Shown: positions 1 through 6,115 of the stretch, piece after piece
How positions within the stretch are numbered: position 1 is the stretch's first letter
Layout of the letters: every line of letters begins with the position of its first letter
Source of the DNA: Paucimonas sp.
Lineage (GTDB): Bacteria; Pseudomonadota; Gammaproteobacteria; Burkholderiales; Burkholderiaceae_D
Direction: 5' to 3'
DNA: 7,910 nt
NCBI GenBank assembly: GCA_029266815.1
Contig: JAQSWC010000213.1
Coordinates: 1-7,910, forward strand
Made by a program: the position numbers and the translations under genes
Notes under the pieces: model-generated
The model's input: the letters and a program-made list of their open reading frames with translations, nothing else
Databases searched by the model: none
What the model was told of the DNA's origin: nothing

Positions 1-1211
1 AGCAAGTACGCGTGGAGTTGGCGTCCGGTGAGGAAATTACAATCACAGGCTCAGGCCTTACCTTTGCCGCAAGTGCATTGACCGAGAAGGCCGCGCCCAA
101 TCGCCGCATCAAGCGCGGTTCCATCGTCCGCGTGATCCAGCAGGATGGAAAAACGTGGAGCATCACCCAGATGCCGGAGGTGGCGGCGGCATTTGTCGCA
201 GCCAATACGAATGACGGTTCGATCCGCGCCCTGGTGGGCGGATTCGACTTCAACCGCAACAAGTTCAATCACGTAGCCCAAGCCTGGCGCCAGCCCGGCT
301 CTTCCTTCAAGCCCTTCGTCTATTCAGCCGCACTCGAGAAAGGCCTGTCTCCTGCGACCATGGTCAACGACGCGCCAATCAGTTTCAGCTCGGGCCAAAC
401 CGGCGGGCAGGCGTGGGAGCCGAAGAATTACGACGGCAAGTATGAAGGCCCGATGAGCATGCGCCGCGGTCTGACGAGATCGAAGAACATGGTATCGATC
501 CGCATCCTGCACAAGATAGGCGCGAAATACGGTCAGGAATACACGACCCGATTCGGCTTCGATGCCGCCAAGAATCCGCCATACCTGACCCTGGCCCTCG
601 GGGCCGGCAATGTCACGCCGCTTCAAATGGCAGGCGCTTATGCGGTATTTGCCAACGGCGGCTACAAGGTCAATCCTTACCTGATTTCAAAAATCACCGA
701 TACGCAAGGCAAGGTACTGTCGCAAGCCACGCCGGACAAAGCGGGAGACCAGGCGAACCGCGTGATCGATGAACGCAATGCCTTCCTGATGGACAGCATG
801 CTGAAGGACGTGGTGCGCTTCGGCACGGCCACCAAGGCGCTTTCGCTCAAACGCCCGGACATCGCTGGCAAGACAGGCACCACCAACGATTCGATCGATG
901 CCTGGTTTTGCGGTTACCAGCCGAACATTGTCGGCGTTGCATGGATAGGATTCGACCAGCCCAAGAGCCTGGGCAGCCGCGAAACCGGCGGCGGTATTGC
1001 CTTGCCGATCTGGATCAATTACATGCAAAAGGCCTTGAAGGATGTGCCGGTTGAGGAAAAGGAAATGCCTGAAGGAATCATCGAGGCGAACGGCGACTAT
1101 TACTATGTGGAGAATCCGCCCGGAGCGGGCATCCAGAATCTGGAAATAGGCGCGCAGCCTTCCAGCGAGCAGGAGAGCGCCAAGGATGAAGTGAAGAACG
1201 AACTGTTCTGA
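1..1211 (+). CDS. mrcA: Penicillin-binding protein 1A, C-terminal transpeptidase part (5' end outside window)
   Basis: C-terminal portion of a class A penicillin-binding protein, the inner-membrane enzyme that polymerises and cross-links peptidoglycan on the periplasmic side. Only the linker and transpeptidase domain are present; the reading frame is open to the window edge, so the GTG at 12 is not a real start. Counting from that GTG, the three transpeptidase motifs are visible in order: SxxK as S97-S-F-K100 (nucleophilic serine, inside RQPGSSFKPF), SxN as S157-K-N159, and KTG as K287-T-G289 in AGKTGTTND. The domain looks intact. The tail after about residue 340 is acidic and low in complexity (ending ESAKDEVKNELF), as is common in this family. 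The missing 5' part should encode the membrane anchor and glycosyltransferase domain. The gene converges on cyaY, with a hairpin between the stop codons. The family call is very secure; choosing 1A over other class A PBPs rests on overall similarity and on the neighbouring genes. Confidence 0.93.
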   Translation, partial: QVRVELASGEEITITGSGLTFAASALTEKAAPNRRIKRGSIVRVIQQDGKTWSITQMPEVAAAFVAANTNDGSIRALVGGFDFNRNKFNHVAQAWRQPGSSFKPFVYSAALEKGLSPATMVNDAPISFSSGQTGGQAWEPKNYDGKYEGPMSMRRGLTRSKNMVSIRILHKIGAKYGQEYTTRFGFDAAKNPPYLTLALGAGNVTPLQMAGAYAVFANGGYKVNPYLISKITDTQGKVLSQATPDKAGDQANRVIDERNAFLMDSMLKDVVRFGTATKALSLKRPDIAGKTGTTNDSIDAWFCGYQPNIVGVAWIGFDQPKSLGSRETGGGIALPIWINYMQKALKDVPVEEKEMPEGIIEANGDYYYVENPPGAGIQNLEIGAQPSSEQESAKDEVKNELF

Positions 1212-1218
1212 ATCCGCA

Positions 1219-1245
1219 TGCGTCCCGCTTTCTTGGCGGGACGCA
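1219..1245. terminator. Inverted repeat between convergent mrcA and cyaY, possible bidirectional terminator
   Basis: A perfect 10-bp inverted repeat (1219-1228 TGCGTCCCGC with 1236-1245 GCGGGACGCA) encloses a 7-nt loop. It fills most of the 40 bp between the mrcA stop (1209-1211) and the cyaY stop (1252-1254), so it could end transcripts arriving from both sides. Neither side has a clear run of T residues after the stem, so a classical intrinsic terminator is not fully supported. It may instead act as a 3'-end stabilising hairpin. Confidence 0.6.
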
Positions 1246-1251
1246 GCTATA

Positions 1252-1587
1252 TCACCCCTGTTTCAGCGCCATCGGCTTGGCAGCCAACTCGGCCGCGACA
1301 TGTGAAAGCGCCGCAAACAACTCTGAACCATCCCGCGTGTTCTTCCAGATGCTGCCTTCGCGCTTGTAGTGGAATCCGCCGGTACGTGATGCGATCCACA
1401 TTTCCTGCATCGGCGCCTGGCTGTTGACGATGATCTTTGCGCCATTGTCGACAAACTCGATCTCGAGCACGTTACCGCTGCGGCTGCATTCGATATCAAC
1501 ATCGGCATCCTCGCCGGCGCGCTCGAAAGCCGCTTCTATTTCGCCCAGCGTTGCATCCGCCAGCACCAGGAATTCACTTTCCGTCAT
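1252..1587 (-). CDS. cyaY: Iron-sulfur cluster assembly protein CyaY (bacterial frataxin)
   Basis: A 111-residue protein, the usual length for CyaY, the cytoplasmic frataxin that binds iron and modulates IscS-driven Fe-S cluster assembly. It opens MTESEFLVLADATLGEIEAAFE, the acidic first helix, and continues through the acidic ridge (GEDADVDIEC). It then carries the family's beta-sheet signature KIIVNSQAPMQEMWIASRTGGFHY, with the conserved tryptophan, and ends in a C-terminal helix (SELFAALSHVAAELA). The start is the ATG at 1585-1587: it matches the family N-terminus and has a GGAG Shine-Dalgarno at 1594-1597, six bases away. The open frame extends 19 codons upstream, but those residues are not frataxin-like and would run into the divergent lptM. 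It is divergent from lptM-lysA and converges on mrcA. The assignment is secure; regulation cannot be read from the 45-bp upstream gap. Confidence 0.95.
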   Translation of the reverse strand: MTESEFLVLADATLGEIEAAFERAGEDADVDIECSRSGNVLEIEFVDNGAKIIVNSQAPMQEMWIASRTGGFHYKREGSIWKNTRDGSELFAALSHVAAELAAKPMALKQG

Positions 1588-1632
1588 GCTACACTCCAAA
1601 GCCTTGATAAATTGATTGTTTCGATCTGCTTT
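1588..1632. promoter_or_regulatory. Short divergent intergenic region cyaY / lptM
   Basis: This 45-bp AT-richer gap separates the cyaY start from the probable lptM ATG, so promoters for both directions should lie in it or extend into the flanking genes. The only element I can point to with confidence is the cyaY Shine-Dalgarno, GGAG on the - strand at 1594-1597. I see no well-spaced -35/-10 pair on either strand and no strong ribosome binding site before the lptM ATG. Confidence 0.4.
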
Positions 1633-1884
1633 ATGAAGCCGCATTTTAGTTTATTGCGATCGTCTTTCTGCTGTGCCGTATTGTGCTGCCTCGTGGCGGG
1701 CTGCGGTCAGCGCGGTCCGCTGTATCTTCCTGCGAAGCAGGATAGCGCAACCCCGAAAAGCACGTCTCTCACCGATCGAAGTCGCAAAACTGTTCGGCAC
1801 GCCTACCTATGTTTATTCAAAGGCGGCATTGACGGAAAGTTTTCTTGCCTACGCCAATGCCTGCAAGACTTACGCACAAGGTGA
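1633..1884 (+). CDS. lptM: LptM/YifL-type small lipoprotein whose 3' end runs out of frame into lysA
   Basis: The start (ATG 1633) encodes a lipoprotein signal peptide with a hydrophobic stretch and the lipobox V21-A22-G23-C24. C24 (codon 1702-1704) is the lipidated residue. The mature protein begins CGQRGPLYLP, the hallmark of the LptM (YifL) family, whose members help assemble the LptDE lipopolysaccharide translocon in the outer membrane. The family is usually short, with a low-complexity tail. Here the tail looks normal only to about QDSATPKSTS. The frame then continues through bases that in another frame encode the start of LysA, giving a non-LptM, Cys/Arg-rich end that stops at 1882-1884. 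The encoded 83 residues are therefore probably not the ancestral product: the original stop seems lost in a small deletion shared with the 5' end of lysA. A TTG at 1612 is a possible but unlikely earlier start. The identity of the first 40 residues is secure; the 3' boundary is not. Confidence 0.75.
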   Translation: MKPHFSLLRSSFCCAVLCCLVAGCGQRGPLYLPAKQDSATPKSTSLTDRSRKTVRHAYLCLFKGGIDGKFSCLRQCLQDLRTR

Positions 1885-3004
1885 CGATGGCGCGCTCGTC
1901 TGCTATGCGATGAAAGCCAGTTCGAATCTCGCGATTCTTCACCTGCTGAAGGAACTGGGAGCCGGCTTCGACATCGTCTCCGGCGGCGAACTGGAGCGCG
2001 TGCTTGCCATAGGCGGCGATCCGAAGAAGGTGATTTTCTCTGGTGTGGGCAAGACGCGTGAAGAAATGCGCCTGGCGCTGTCGCACGACATTCTCTGTTT
2101 CAATGTGGAATCTATCCCCGAACTGCATCGCCTGAATGAAGTGGCGGGCAGTGTCGGCAAGCAAGCCAGGATATCGCTTCGCGTCAATCCGAACGTGGAC
2201 GCAAAAACCCACCCTTACATTTCCACCGGCCTGAAAGAAAACAAGTTTGGCGTGGCATTCGAGGATGCGCTCTCGACTTACCGTGCCGCTGCCTCGCTGC
2301 CGCATATTCACCCGGTCGGCATCGATTGTCACATCGGTTCGCAATTGCTGGACGATGCGCCGCTACTGGAAGCTTTGGACAAGTTGATCGATCTGGTAGA
2401 TGCGCTGGCGCGAGAGGGTATCCATCTGCACCACCTCGACATCGGCGGCGGCATCGGCATCAACTATAAAGATGACGAACCGGTCGCTATTGCGAAGTAC
2501 GTCGAGCGCGTTTTCGCCCGTATCAACCAGTGGCGCCTCCACAACCACCAGGGCAAGCCCATCAAAGTGATGTTCGAGCCCGGGCGTTCGATTGTAGGCA
2601 ATGCTGGCATATTGCTTACCGAAGTGCAGTATCTGAAGCATGGCGCGACCAAGCATTTCGCCATTGTCGATGCGGCGATGAATGACCTGATGCGGCCGGC
2701 CATGTATGAAGCTTGGCATGGCGTGGAGCCGGTCGTGCAGCATTCGCAGCCGGCAAAAACCTACGACATTGTTGGTCCGGTATGCGAATCAGGAGACTGG
2801 TTGGCACGTTCGCGCGAGCTTTCGCTGCAGGAGGGAGATCTGTTGGCAATCCTCTCCGCCGGAGCATACGGCATGACGATGGCGTCAAACTACAACACGC
2901 GCGGCCGCGCGGCTGAAGTCATTGTCGATGGCGATCAGGCCCATTTGATTCGCAAGCGCGAAAATCCATCTGAACTGTTTGCACTTGAATCAATCTTGAA
3001 ATAG
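1673..3004 (+). CDS. lysA: Diaminopimelate decarboxylase (last step of lysine synthesis), 5' end disturbed
   Basis: LysA is the PLP enzyme that decarboxylates meso-diaminopimelate to L-lysine in the cytoplasm. Numbered from the GTG at 1673, the fold-type III features are all present: YAMKASSN with the PLP-binding K81, HIGSQ at 220-224, the phosphate-binding GGG at 258-260, EPGR at 302-305, CESGD at 371-375 with the catalytic cysteine contributed across the dimer, and Y399 in GAYGMTMASNY. The C-terminus is normal and stops with TAG at 3002-3004, three bases from the end of msrQ. The start is the problem. Recognisable LysA begins only near residue 32 (about 1766, before FGTPTYVYS). The residues upstream are lptM read in another frame, and the usual opening strand (YRxGxL-type) is absent. 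The GTG at 1673 lies inside the lptM signal-peptide codons and has no Shine-Dalgarno, and no better in-frame ATG/GTG lies between it and the conserved block. Function is secure; the true start is unknown. Confidence 0.93.
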   Translation: MPYCAASWRAAVSAVRCIFLRSRIAQPRKARLSPIEVAKLFGTPTYVYSKAALTESFLAYANACKTYAQGDDGALVCYAMKASSNLAILHLLKELGAGFDIVSGGELERVLAIGGDPKKVIFSGVGKTREEMRLALSHDILCFNVESIPELHRLNEVAGSVGKQARISLRVNPNVDAKTHPYISTGLKENKFGVAFEDALSTYRAAASLPHIHPVGIDCHIGSQLLDDAPLLEALDKLIDLVDALAREGIHLHHLDIGGGIGINYKDDEPVAIAKYVERVFARINQWRLHNHQGKPIKVMFEPGRSIVGNAGILLTEVQYLKHGATKHFAIVDAAMNDLMRPAMYEAWHGVEPVVQHSQPAKTYDIVGPVCESGDWLARSRELSLQEGDLLAILSAGAYGMTMASNYNTRGRAAEVIVDGDQAHLIRKRENPSELFALESILK

Positions 3005-3007
3005 AAG

Positions 3008-3638
3008 TCAGCCCGTCTTGCGCGGACCGTGCAATGCACTCAGGCGGACGGCAATGCGCGGCACACGCAATACCAGCAATATGCCGACGATGATGCCGAA
3101 TAGCGCCGGCTCGGTGAAATCGTTTTTGCCGGCCTTCATCCACCAGAAATGCAGTATCGCCAGAACCGCAATGGCATAGACCGTGCGGTGCAAAGCCTGC
3201 CATCGCCTCCCTCCCAACAGCCGCACCATGCGGTTCGCGCTGGTCACCGCCAATGGGACCAGCAGCAGAAACGCGGCGAAGCCTACCGCGATGAAAGGCC
3301 GCTTCGCCACGTCCTTCAACATGGCGCCCACGTCGAAAAAATGATCGAACCAAAGGAAGGTCAGGAAATGCAGACAGGCATAGAAAAAAGCGAATAGTCC
3401 CAGCATGCGCCGCAGTTTCAAAAGCCAGTTCCATCCTGAAACCCGCCTCAGTCAACGTCATGCAGAGAAAGTAAAGCGTCCAGTCTCCGGTGTTGCGAGT
3501 GATGAACTCGATCGGATTGGCGCCGAGGCCGTCATTGAATGCACCCCACACCAGTCGGCTGAAGGGTAGAAGTGCCAGCAAGAAGATCAGCGACTTCAAC
3601 AGGGTAATGCGCCAGGGCGTCATGAAACCGGTAACCAA
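3008..3638 (-). pseudogene. msrQ: MsrQ heme-b membrane subunit of the MsrPQ methionine sulfoxide reductase, frameshifted
   Basis: MsrQ is an inner-membrane b-type cytochrome that passes electrons from the quinone pool or a flavin reductase to periplasmic MsrP. The gene reads in two frames. The first 62 residues (through WTLYFLCMTL) are normal MsrQ with the first membrane helix and LLPFSRLVW. Translation in that frame then becomes unrelated and would run on to 2919 inside lysA. The true continuation, LRRVSGWNWLLKLRRMLG, starts at 3451 in another frame and runs to the TGA at 3008-3010. It includes the candidate heme-ligand histidines in YACLHFL, QALHRTVY and AILHFWW. Only one base separates the two pieces where about four residues (AVTP-like) are expected, so about 11 bases are missing. 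Restoring them gives about 213 residues, close to the 211 of E. coli MsrQ. The start is probably TTG 3638, with AAGAGG overlapping the msrP stop six bases upstream; ATG 3623 is the alternative. This is either a real lesion or an assembly error. Confidence 0.88.
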
Positions 3639-3644
3639 GCGCCG

Positions 3645-3650
3645 CCTCTT
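3645..3650 (-). promoter_or_regulatory. Ribosome binding site deciding the msrQ TTG start
   Basis: On the - strand AAGAGG (3650 to 3645) directly follows and overlaps the msrP TGA and lies six bases before the TTG at 3638. The alternative ATG at 3623 has no comparable element at usable distance. This favours TTG initiation coupled to termination of msrP. The five extra N-terminal residues (MVTGF) are not themselves diagnostic. Confidence 0.5.
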
Positions 3651-4615
3651 CAGTAAAAGCGTTTCAGATTCATGCCGGCATAAAGCGATGCCACCTCGCC
3701 ATAGCCATTGAACATCAAGGTCTTGCGCTTGCGCGAAAAGAAACTGTCTTCACCGATGCGCCGCTCTGTTGCCTGCGACCAGCGGGGATGGTCGACTTCC
3801 GGATTCACGTTGGAATAAAAGCCGTATTCACGCGGCGCGCTGAGGTTCCATGCCGTGCGAGGTTGGTTGCGCGTAAAGCGGATGCGCACGATGGATTTGG
3901 CCGATTTGAATCCGTATTTCCAGGGCACGACGATGCGCACGGGCGCGCCATTCTGATTGGGCAGCACCTCGCCATACATGCCCAGCGTAAGCAGCGTGAG
4001 CGGATGGTTTGCCTCATCCAGACGTAACCCTTCGACGTAAGGCCAGTCGAGCACGGAGCTGCCGAGTCCTGGCATCTGCTTCCTGTCCGCGAGCGACGTG
4101 AATTCGACGAATCTTGCATTGCCTGTCGGCTCAGCCTTCTTGATCAGTTCCGACAAGGGATAACCTATCCACGGTATCGCCATCGACCAGCCTTCCACGC
4201 AGCGCAGGCGGTACAGGCGCTCCTCAAGCGGCGCCAGCTTCAGCAAGGCATCGATATCCAGAATGAATGGTTTCTTGACTTCGCCTTCGATCGATAAGGT
4301 CCAAGGGCGCGTAATCAGGCTTGCCGCATGACGCGCAGGGTCGGATTTATCGGTGCCGAATTCGTAGAAATTGTTATAGCCCGTCGCGTCCTTGTACGCA
4401 GTGGGCTTGTCGGCTGGCAGATAAGCGGGATTCGGTTTTGCCGGCAATTTCTGCGCCGCGGCGCTGGCCGGAGATAGGTTGAGCAACCCGCTTGTAGCGA
4501 CCGCACCTATGGCCGCCTGCCTCAGAAAAATCCGTCGCCCTTCATAGACCTCGCGCGGCGTGATTTCCGAAGAAGACGGCGGGTCGATGCCGTAAGGGGG
4601 ACGCTTGATCAACAT
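3650..4615 (-). CDS. msrP: MsrP, periplasmic molybdopterin protein-methionine-sulfoxide reductase catalytic subunit
   Basis: A 321-residue molybdenum enzyme (formerly YedY) that reduces methionine sulfoxide in periplasmic proteins after oxidative or chlorine stress. The N-terminus carries a twin-arginine signal: R27-R28 in GRRIFLRQA, a hydrophobic segment (AAIGAVATSGLLNL), and a likely cleavage near ASAAA at 50-54, consistent with folded export with cofactor by Tat. The mature part shows YNNFYEFGTDK at 80-90 and RLRCVEGWSMAIPW, in which C139 is the expected molybdenum ligand. The oxidoreductase molybdopterin fold continues through GAPVRIVVPWKYGFKSAKSI (224-242) and ends MNLKRFY. Length and motifs match the family and the gene looks intact. 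The ATG at 4613-4615 has a GGAG five bases upstream (4621-4624). The stop at 3650-3652 overlaps the msrQ Shine-Dalgarno, so the two are probably translationally coupled. A 23-bp palindrome sits 26 bp before the start. Because msrQ is frameshifted here, the in vivo electron supply to MsrP is in doubt. Confidence 0.96.
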   Translation of the reverse strand: MLIKRPPYGIDPPSSSEITPREVYEGRRIFLRQAAIGAVATSGLLNLSPASAAAQKLPAKPNPAYLPADKPTAYKDATGYNNFYEFGTDKSDPARHAASLITRPWTLSIEGEVKKPFILDIDALLKLAPLEERLYRLRCVEGWSMAIPWIGYPLSELIKKAEPTGNARFVEFTSLADRKQMPGLGSSVLDWPYVEGLRLDEANHPLTLLTLGMYGEVLPNQNGAPVRIVVPWKYGFKSAKSIVRIRFTRNQPRTAWNLSAPREYGFYSNVNPEVDHPRWSQATERRIGEDSFFSRKRKTLMFNGYGEVASLYAGMNLKRFY

Positions 4616-4641
4616 GGCTGCTCCATCGAGTGGCGTACTGC

Positions 4642-4664
4642 TTCATGGTCGGACCGACCATGAA
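4642..4664. promoter_or_regulatory. 23-bp palindrome upstream of msrP, candidate operator or leader hairpin
   Basis: Two perfect 11-bp arms, TTCATGGTCGG (4642-4652) and CCGACCATGAA (4654-4664), flank one central base (4653). It lies in the 105-bp gap between the ccsB stop and the msrP start, 26 bp before the msrP ATG. The symmetry and short spacer suit a dimeric regulator's binding site for msrPQ. If transcribed it would form a strong hairpin, though the one-base centre would force the innermost pairs open. There is no T-run on either side, so a simple terminator is not favoured. The regulator is unknown. Confidence 0.5.
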
Positions 4665-4689
4665 AGACCTTACACCACAACAGCCGCTT

Positions 4690-4707
4690 CTGCAGGAATG
4701 CCTGCGG
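4690..4707. terminator. Stem-loop just after the ccsB stop, weak terminator or processing hairpin
   Basis: Bases 4692-4696 (GCAGG) pair perfectly with 4701-4705 (CCTGC) around a four-base loop. A wobble and a C-G pair extend the stem to 7 bp (4690-4696 with 4701-4707). It begins 14 bases past the ccsB stop on the - strand. No T-run follows in the direction of ccsB transcription, so it is more likely a partial terminator or an mRNA 3'-end structure than a full stop between ccsB and msrP. Confidence 0.3.
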
Positions 4708-4720
4708 CCAGTCGAAAAGA

Positions 4721-6064
4721 TCAAAGCTCGCCGTAGGAATGCAATCCGGACAGGAACATATTGACGCCCAGGAATGCGAACGTGGTGACCAGCAATCCCA
4801 CCAGCGCCCACCATGCCGCCATCTGGCCGCGCAGCCCTTTCATCAGCCGCATATGCAGCCATGCCGCATAGTTCAGCCAGACGATCAATGCCCAGGTTTC
4901 CTTTGGATCCCAGGACCAATAGCCGCCCCAGGCTTCCGCCGCCCACAAGGCGCCGAGAATAGTCGCGATGGTGAAGAACGCGAAACCGACGGCGATGGCC
5001 TTGTACATCACGTCGTCGAGAATCGTGTTTTCAGGAAGCCGGGCTGCAATCCTGTGCTTAAGTGCGATGGAGAAGGAGAACATTGCTGCCAAGCCGATGG
5101 CGAACCATGAAGCTGTCTTCAGGTTAGCAAGAATGTTGGGCGAAACGCCATCCACAGCCCAGACAGCGGATAGGCCCGCAACGGCCCATGCAAAGACTAG
5201 CAGACCGAGCGGTACGCCTACCAAGCCGACCCACAGCGCTGCCTTGCTTTCATTTCTCAGCAGATATGCCCATGCAACCATGGACGCCAGTGCAAAGGTG
5301 CCATAGCCAATGAAATTTGCCGGCACATGGATTTTCATCCACCAGCTCTGTAACGCTGGCACCAGTGGCTGGATGTCGGATGCTTCGCGGCTGACCGTGT
5401 ACCACAGGAGAAACCCGACTGCGGCGGCAATAATGATCAGGACGAACGGCCCGAGCTGGCGCGTACCATAGTGATGTTCGTAGTACAGATAAAAAAGCGC
5501 CGTGATCATCGAAAAAAGGATGAACACCTCATAGAGGTTCGATACCGGAATGTGCCCGACATCGGCCCCGATCAGGTAGGACTCGTACCAGCGCACCAGC
5601 ATGCCCGTGAAGCCCAGCACCACTGCTCCCCAGCACAGCTTGCTTCCTACCGAAGCGCCGAAATCCGACCTGGAGAGCAACCCGCCCCAGTAGAACAGCG
5701 TTGACAGCAAGAACAAGGCGCTCATCCACAAAATGGCGGATTGGCTGGAGAGAAAATACTTGAGCAGGAATTTCTTGTTTGCCATATCCAGATTGCCCTC
5801 ATACAAGGCAATCGCCCCGAGCGCCAACACGGCCAGTCCGGCCATTAATGGACGTATTGGTTTCCATCGCCAGCCGAGCCATGAAAATACTGGAGCCGAC
5901 AGCAGCAGAATGCCTTTTTCATAGATATCCATGTAGTCGGCAAACCGATTCAGGGCGAACAGTGCGCCGATCGTTAACGCCGCTGCATACGCCCAGTCCG
6001 ACCAATTCAACGTGCGCCAGAATGGCGTCGGCATCACATAGTCTTGCTTCCCGGTCAGTTCCAT
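4721..6064 (-). CDS. ccsB: Cytochrome c maturation protein CcsB/CcsA (ResC), system II heme transporter/synthetase
   Basis: A 447-residue polytopic membrane protein of the CcsA/ResC family. With ResB it moves heme across the inner membrane and presents it for covalent attachment to CXXCH apocytochromes in the periplasm. The diagnostic tryptophan-rich WWD motif WGGYWSWDPKETW is at 379-391, followed by IVWLNYAAWLH. Candidate heme-handling histidines are H246 (KIHVPANF) and H442 (GLHSY), flanking WWD on the periplasmic side, and H404 (AWLHMRL) in a membrane helix; these roles are assigned by analogy with the family. Many hydrophobic segments follow the N-terminal EKGILLLSAPVFSWLGW helix. The start is the ATG at 6062-6064, with GGAG at 6071-6074 six bases away; it gives MELTGKQDY, a typical opening. 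A GTG at 6092-6094 would add ten residues but has poor ribosome binding. It lies 51 bp downstream of resB with no terminator between them, so co-transcription is likely. The gene looks intact. Confidence 0.95.
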   Translation of the reverse strand: MELTGKQDYVMPTPFWRTLNWSDWAYAAALTIGALFALNRFADYMDIYEKGILLLSAPVFSWLGWRWKPIRPLMAGLAVLALGAIALYEGNLDMANKKFLLKYFLSSQSAILWMSALFLLSTLFYWGGLLSRSDFGASVGSKLCWGAVVLGFTGMLVRWYESYLIGADVGHIPVSNLYEVFILFSMITALFYLYYEHHYGTRQLGPFVLIIIAAAVGFLLWYTVSREASDIQPLVPALQSWWMKIHVPANFIGYGTFALASMVAWAYLLRNESKAALWVGLVGVPLGLLVFAWAVAGLSAVWAVDGVSPNILANLKTASWFAIGLAAMFSFSIALKHRIAARLPENTILDDVMYKAIAVGFAFFTIATILGALWAAEAWGGYWSWDPKETWALIVWLNYAAWLHMRLMKGLRGQMAAWWALVGLLVTTFAFLGVNMFLSGLHSYGEL

Positions 6065-6115
6065 CTTGTTCTCCACATTGGCCGCATTTGACACAGCCTG
6101 AATAGCTTTTCGTTC

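Noticed and set aside
1604..1609. TTGATA as a -35 box for lptM-lysA.
   Set aside because: With normal spacing the -10 would fall at about 1627 in a non-matching sequence, placing the transcript start after the lptM ATG.
1588..1644. 19-codon N-terminal extension of cyaY (130 aa frame).
   Set aside because: The extra residues are not frataxin-like and overlap the divergent lptM start. The ATG at 1587 has a good GGAG and gives the family length.
2919..3421. Taking the 239-residue frame from 3638 to 2919 at face value as a novel membrane protein.
   Set aside because: Only its first 62 residues are protein-like (MsrQ). The rest is the shadow of msrQ and lysA, while the real MsrQ continuation lies in a neighbouring frame.
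4609..4626. Five-codon upstream ORF (MEQPC) overlapping the msrP ATG.
   Set aside because: No Shine-Dalgarno before its ATG, very short, and easily explained by chance. The GGAG serving msrP lies inside it.
4739..5306. Two overlapping + strand open frames antisense to ccsB.
   Set aside because: Low-complexity, His/Gln/Arg-rich products that mirror the membrane-protein codons of ccsB, with no ribosome binding site or family signature.
6065..6094. GTG start for ccsB, ten codons upstream of the ATG.
   Set aside because: Poor ribosome binding before the GTG. The ATG at 6064 has GGAG at six bases and gives the usual MELT opening.
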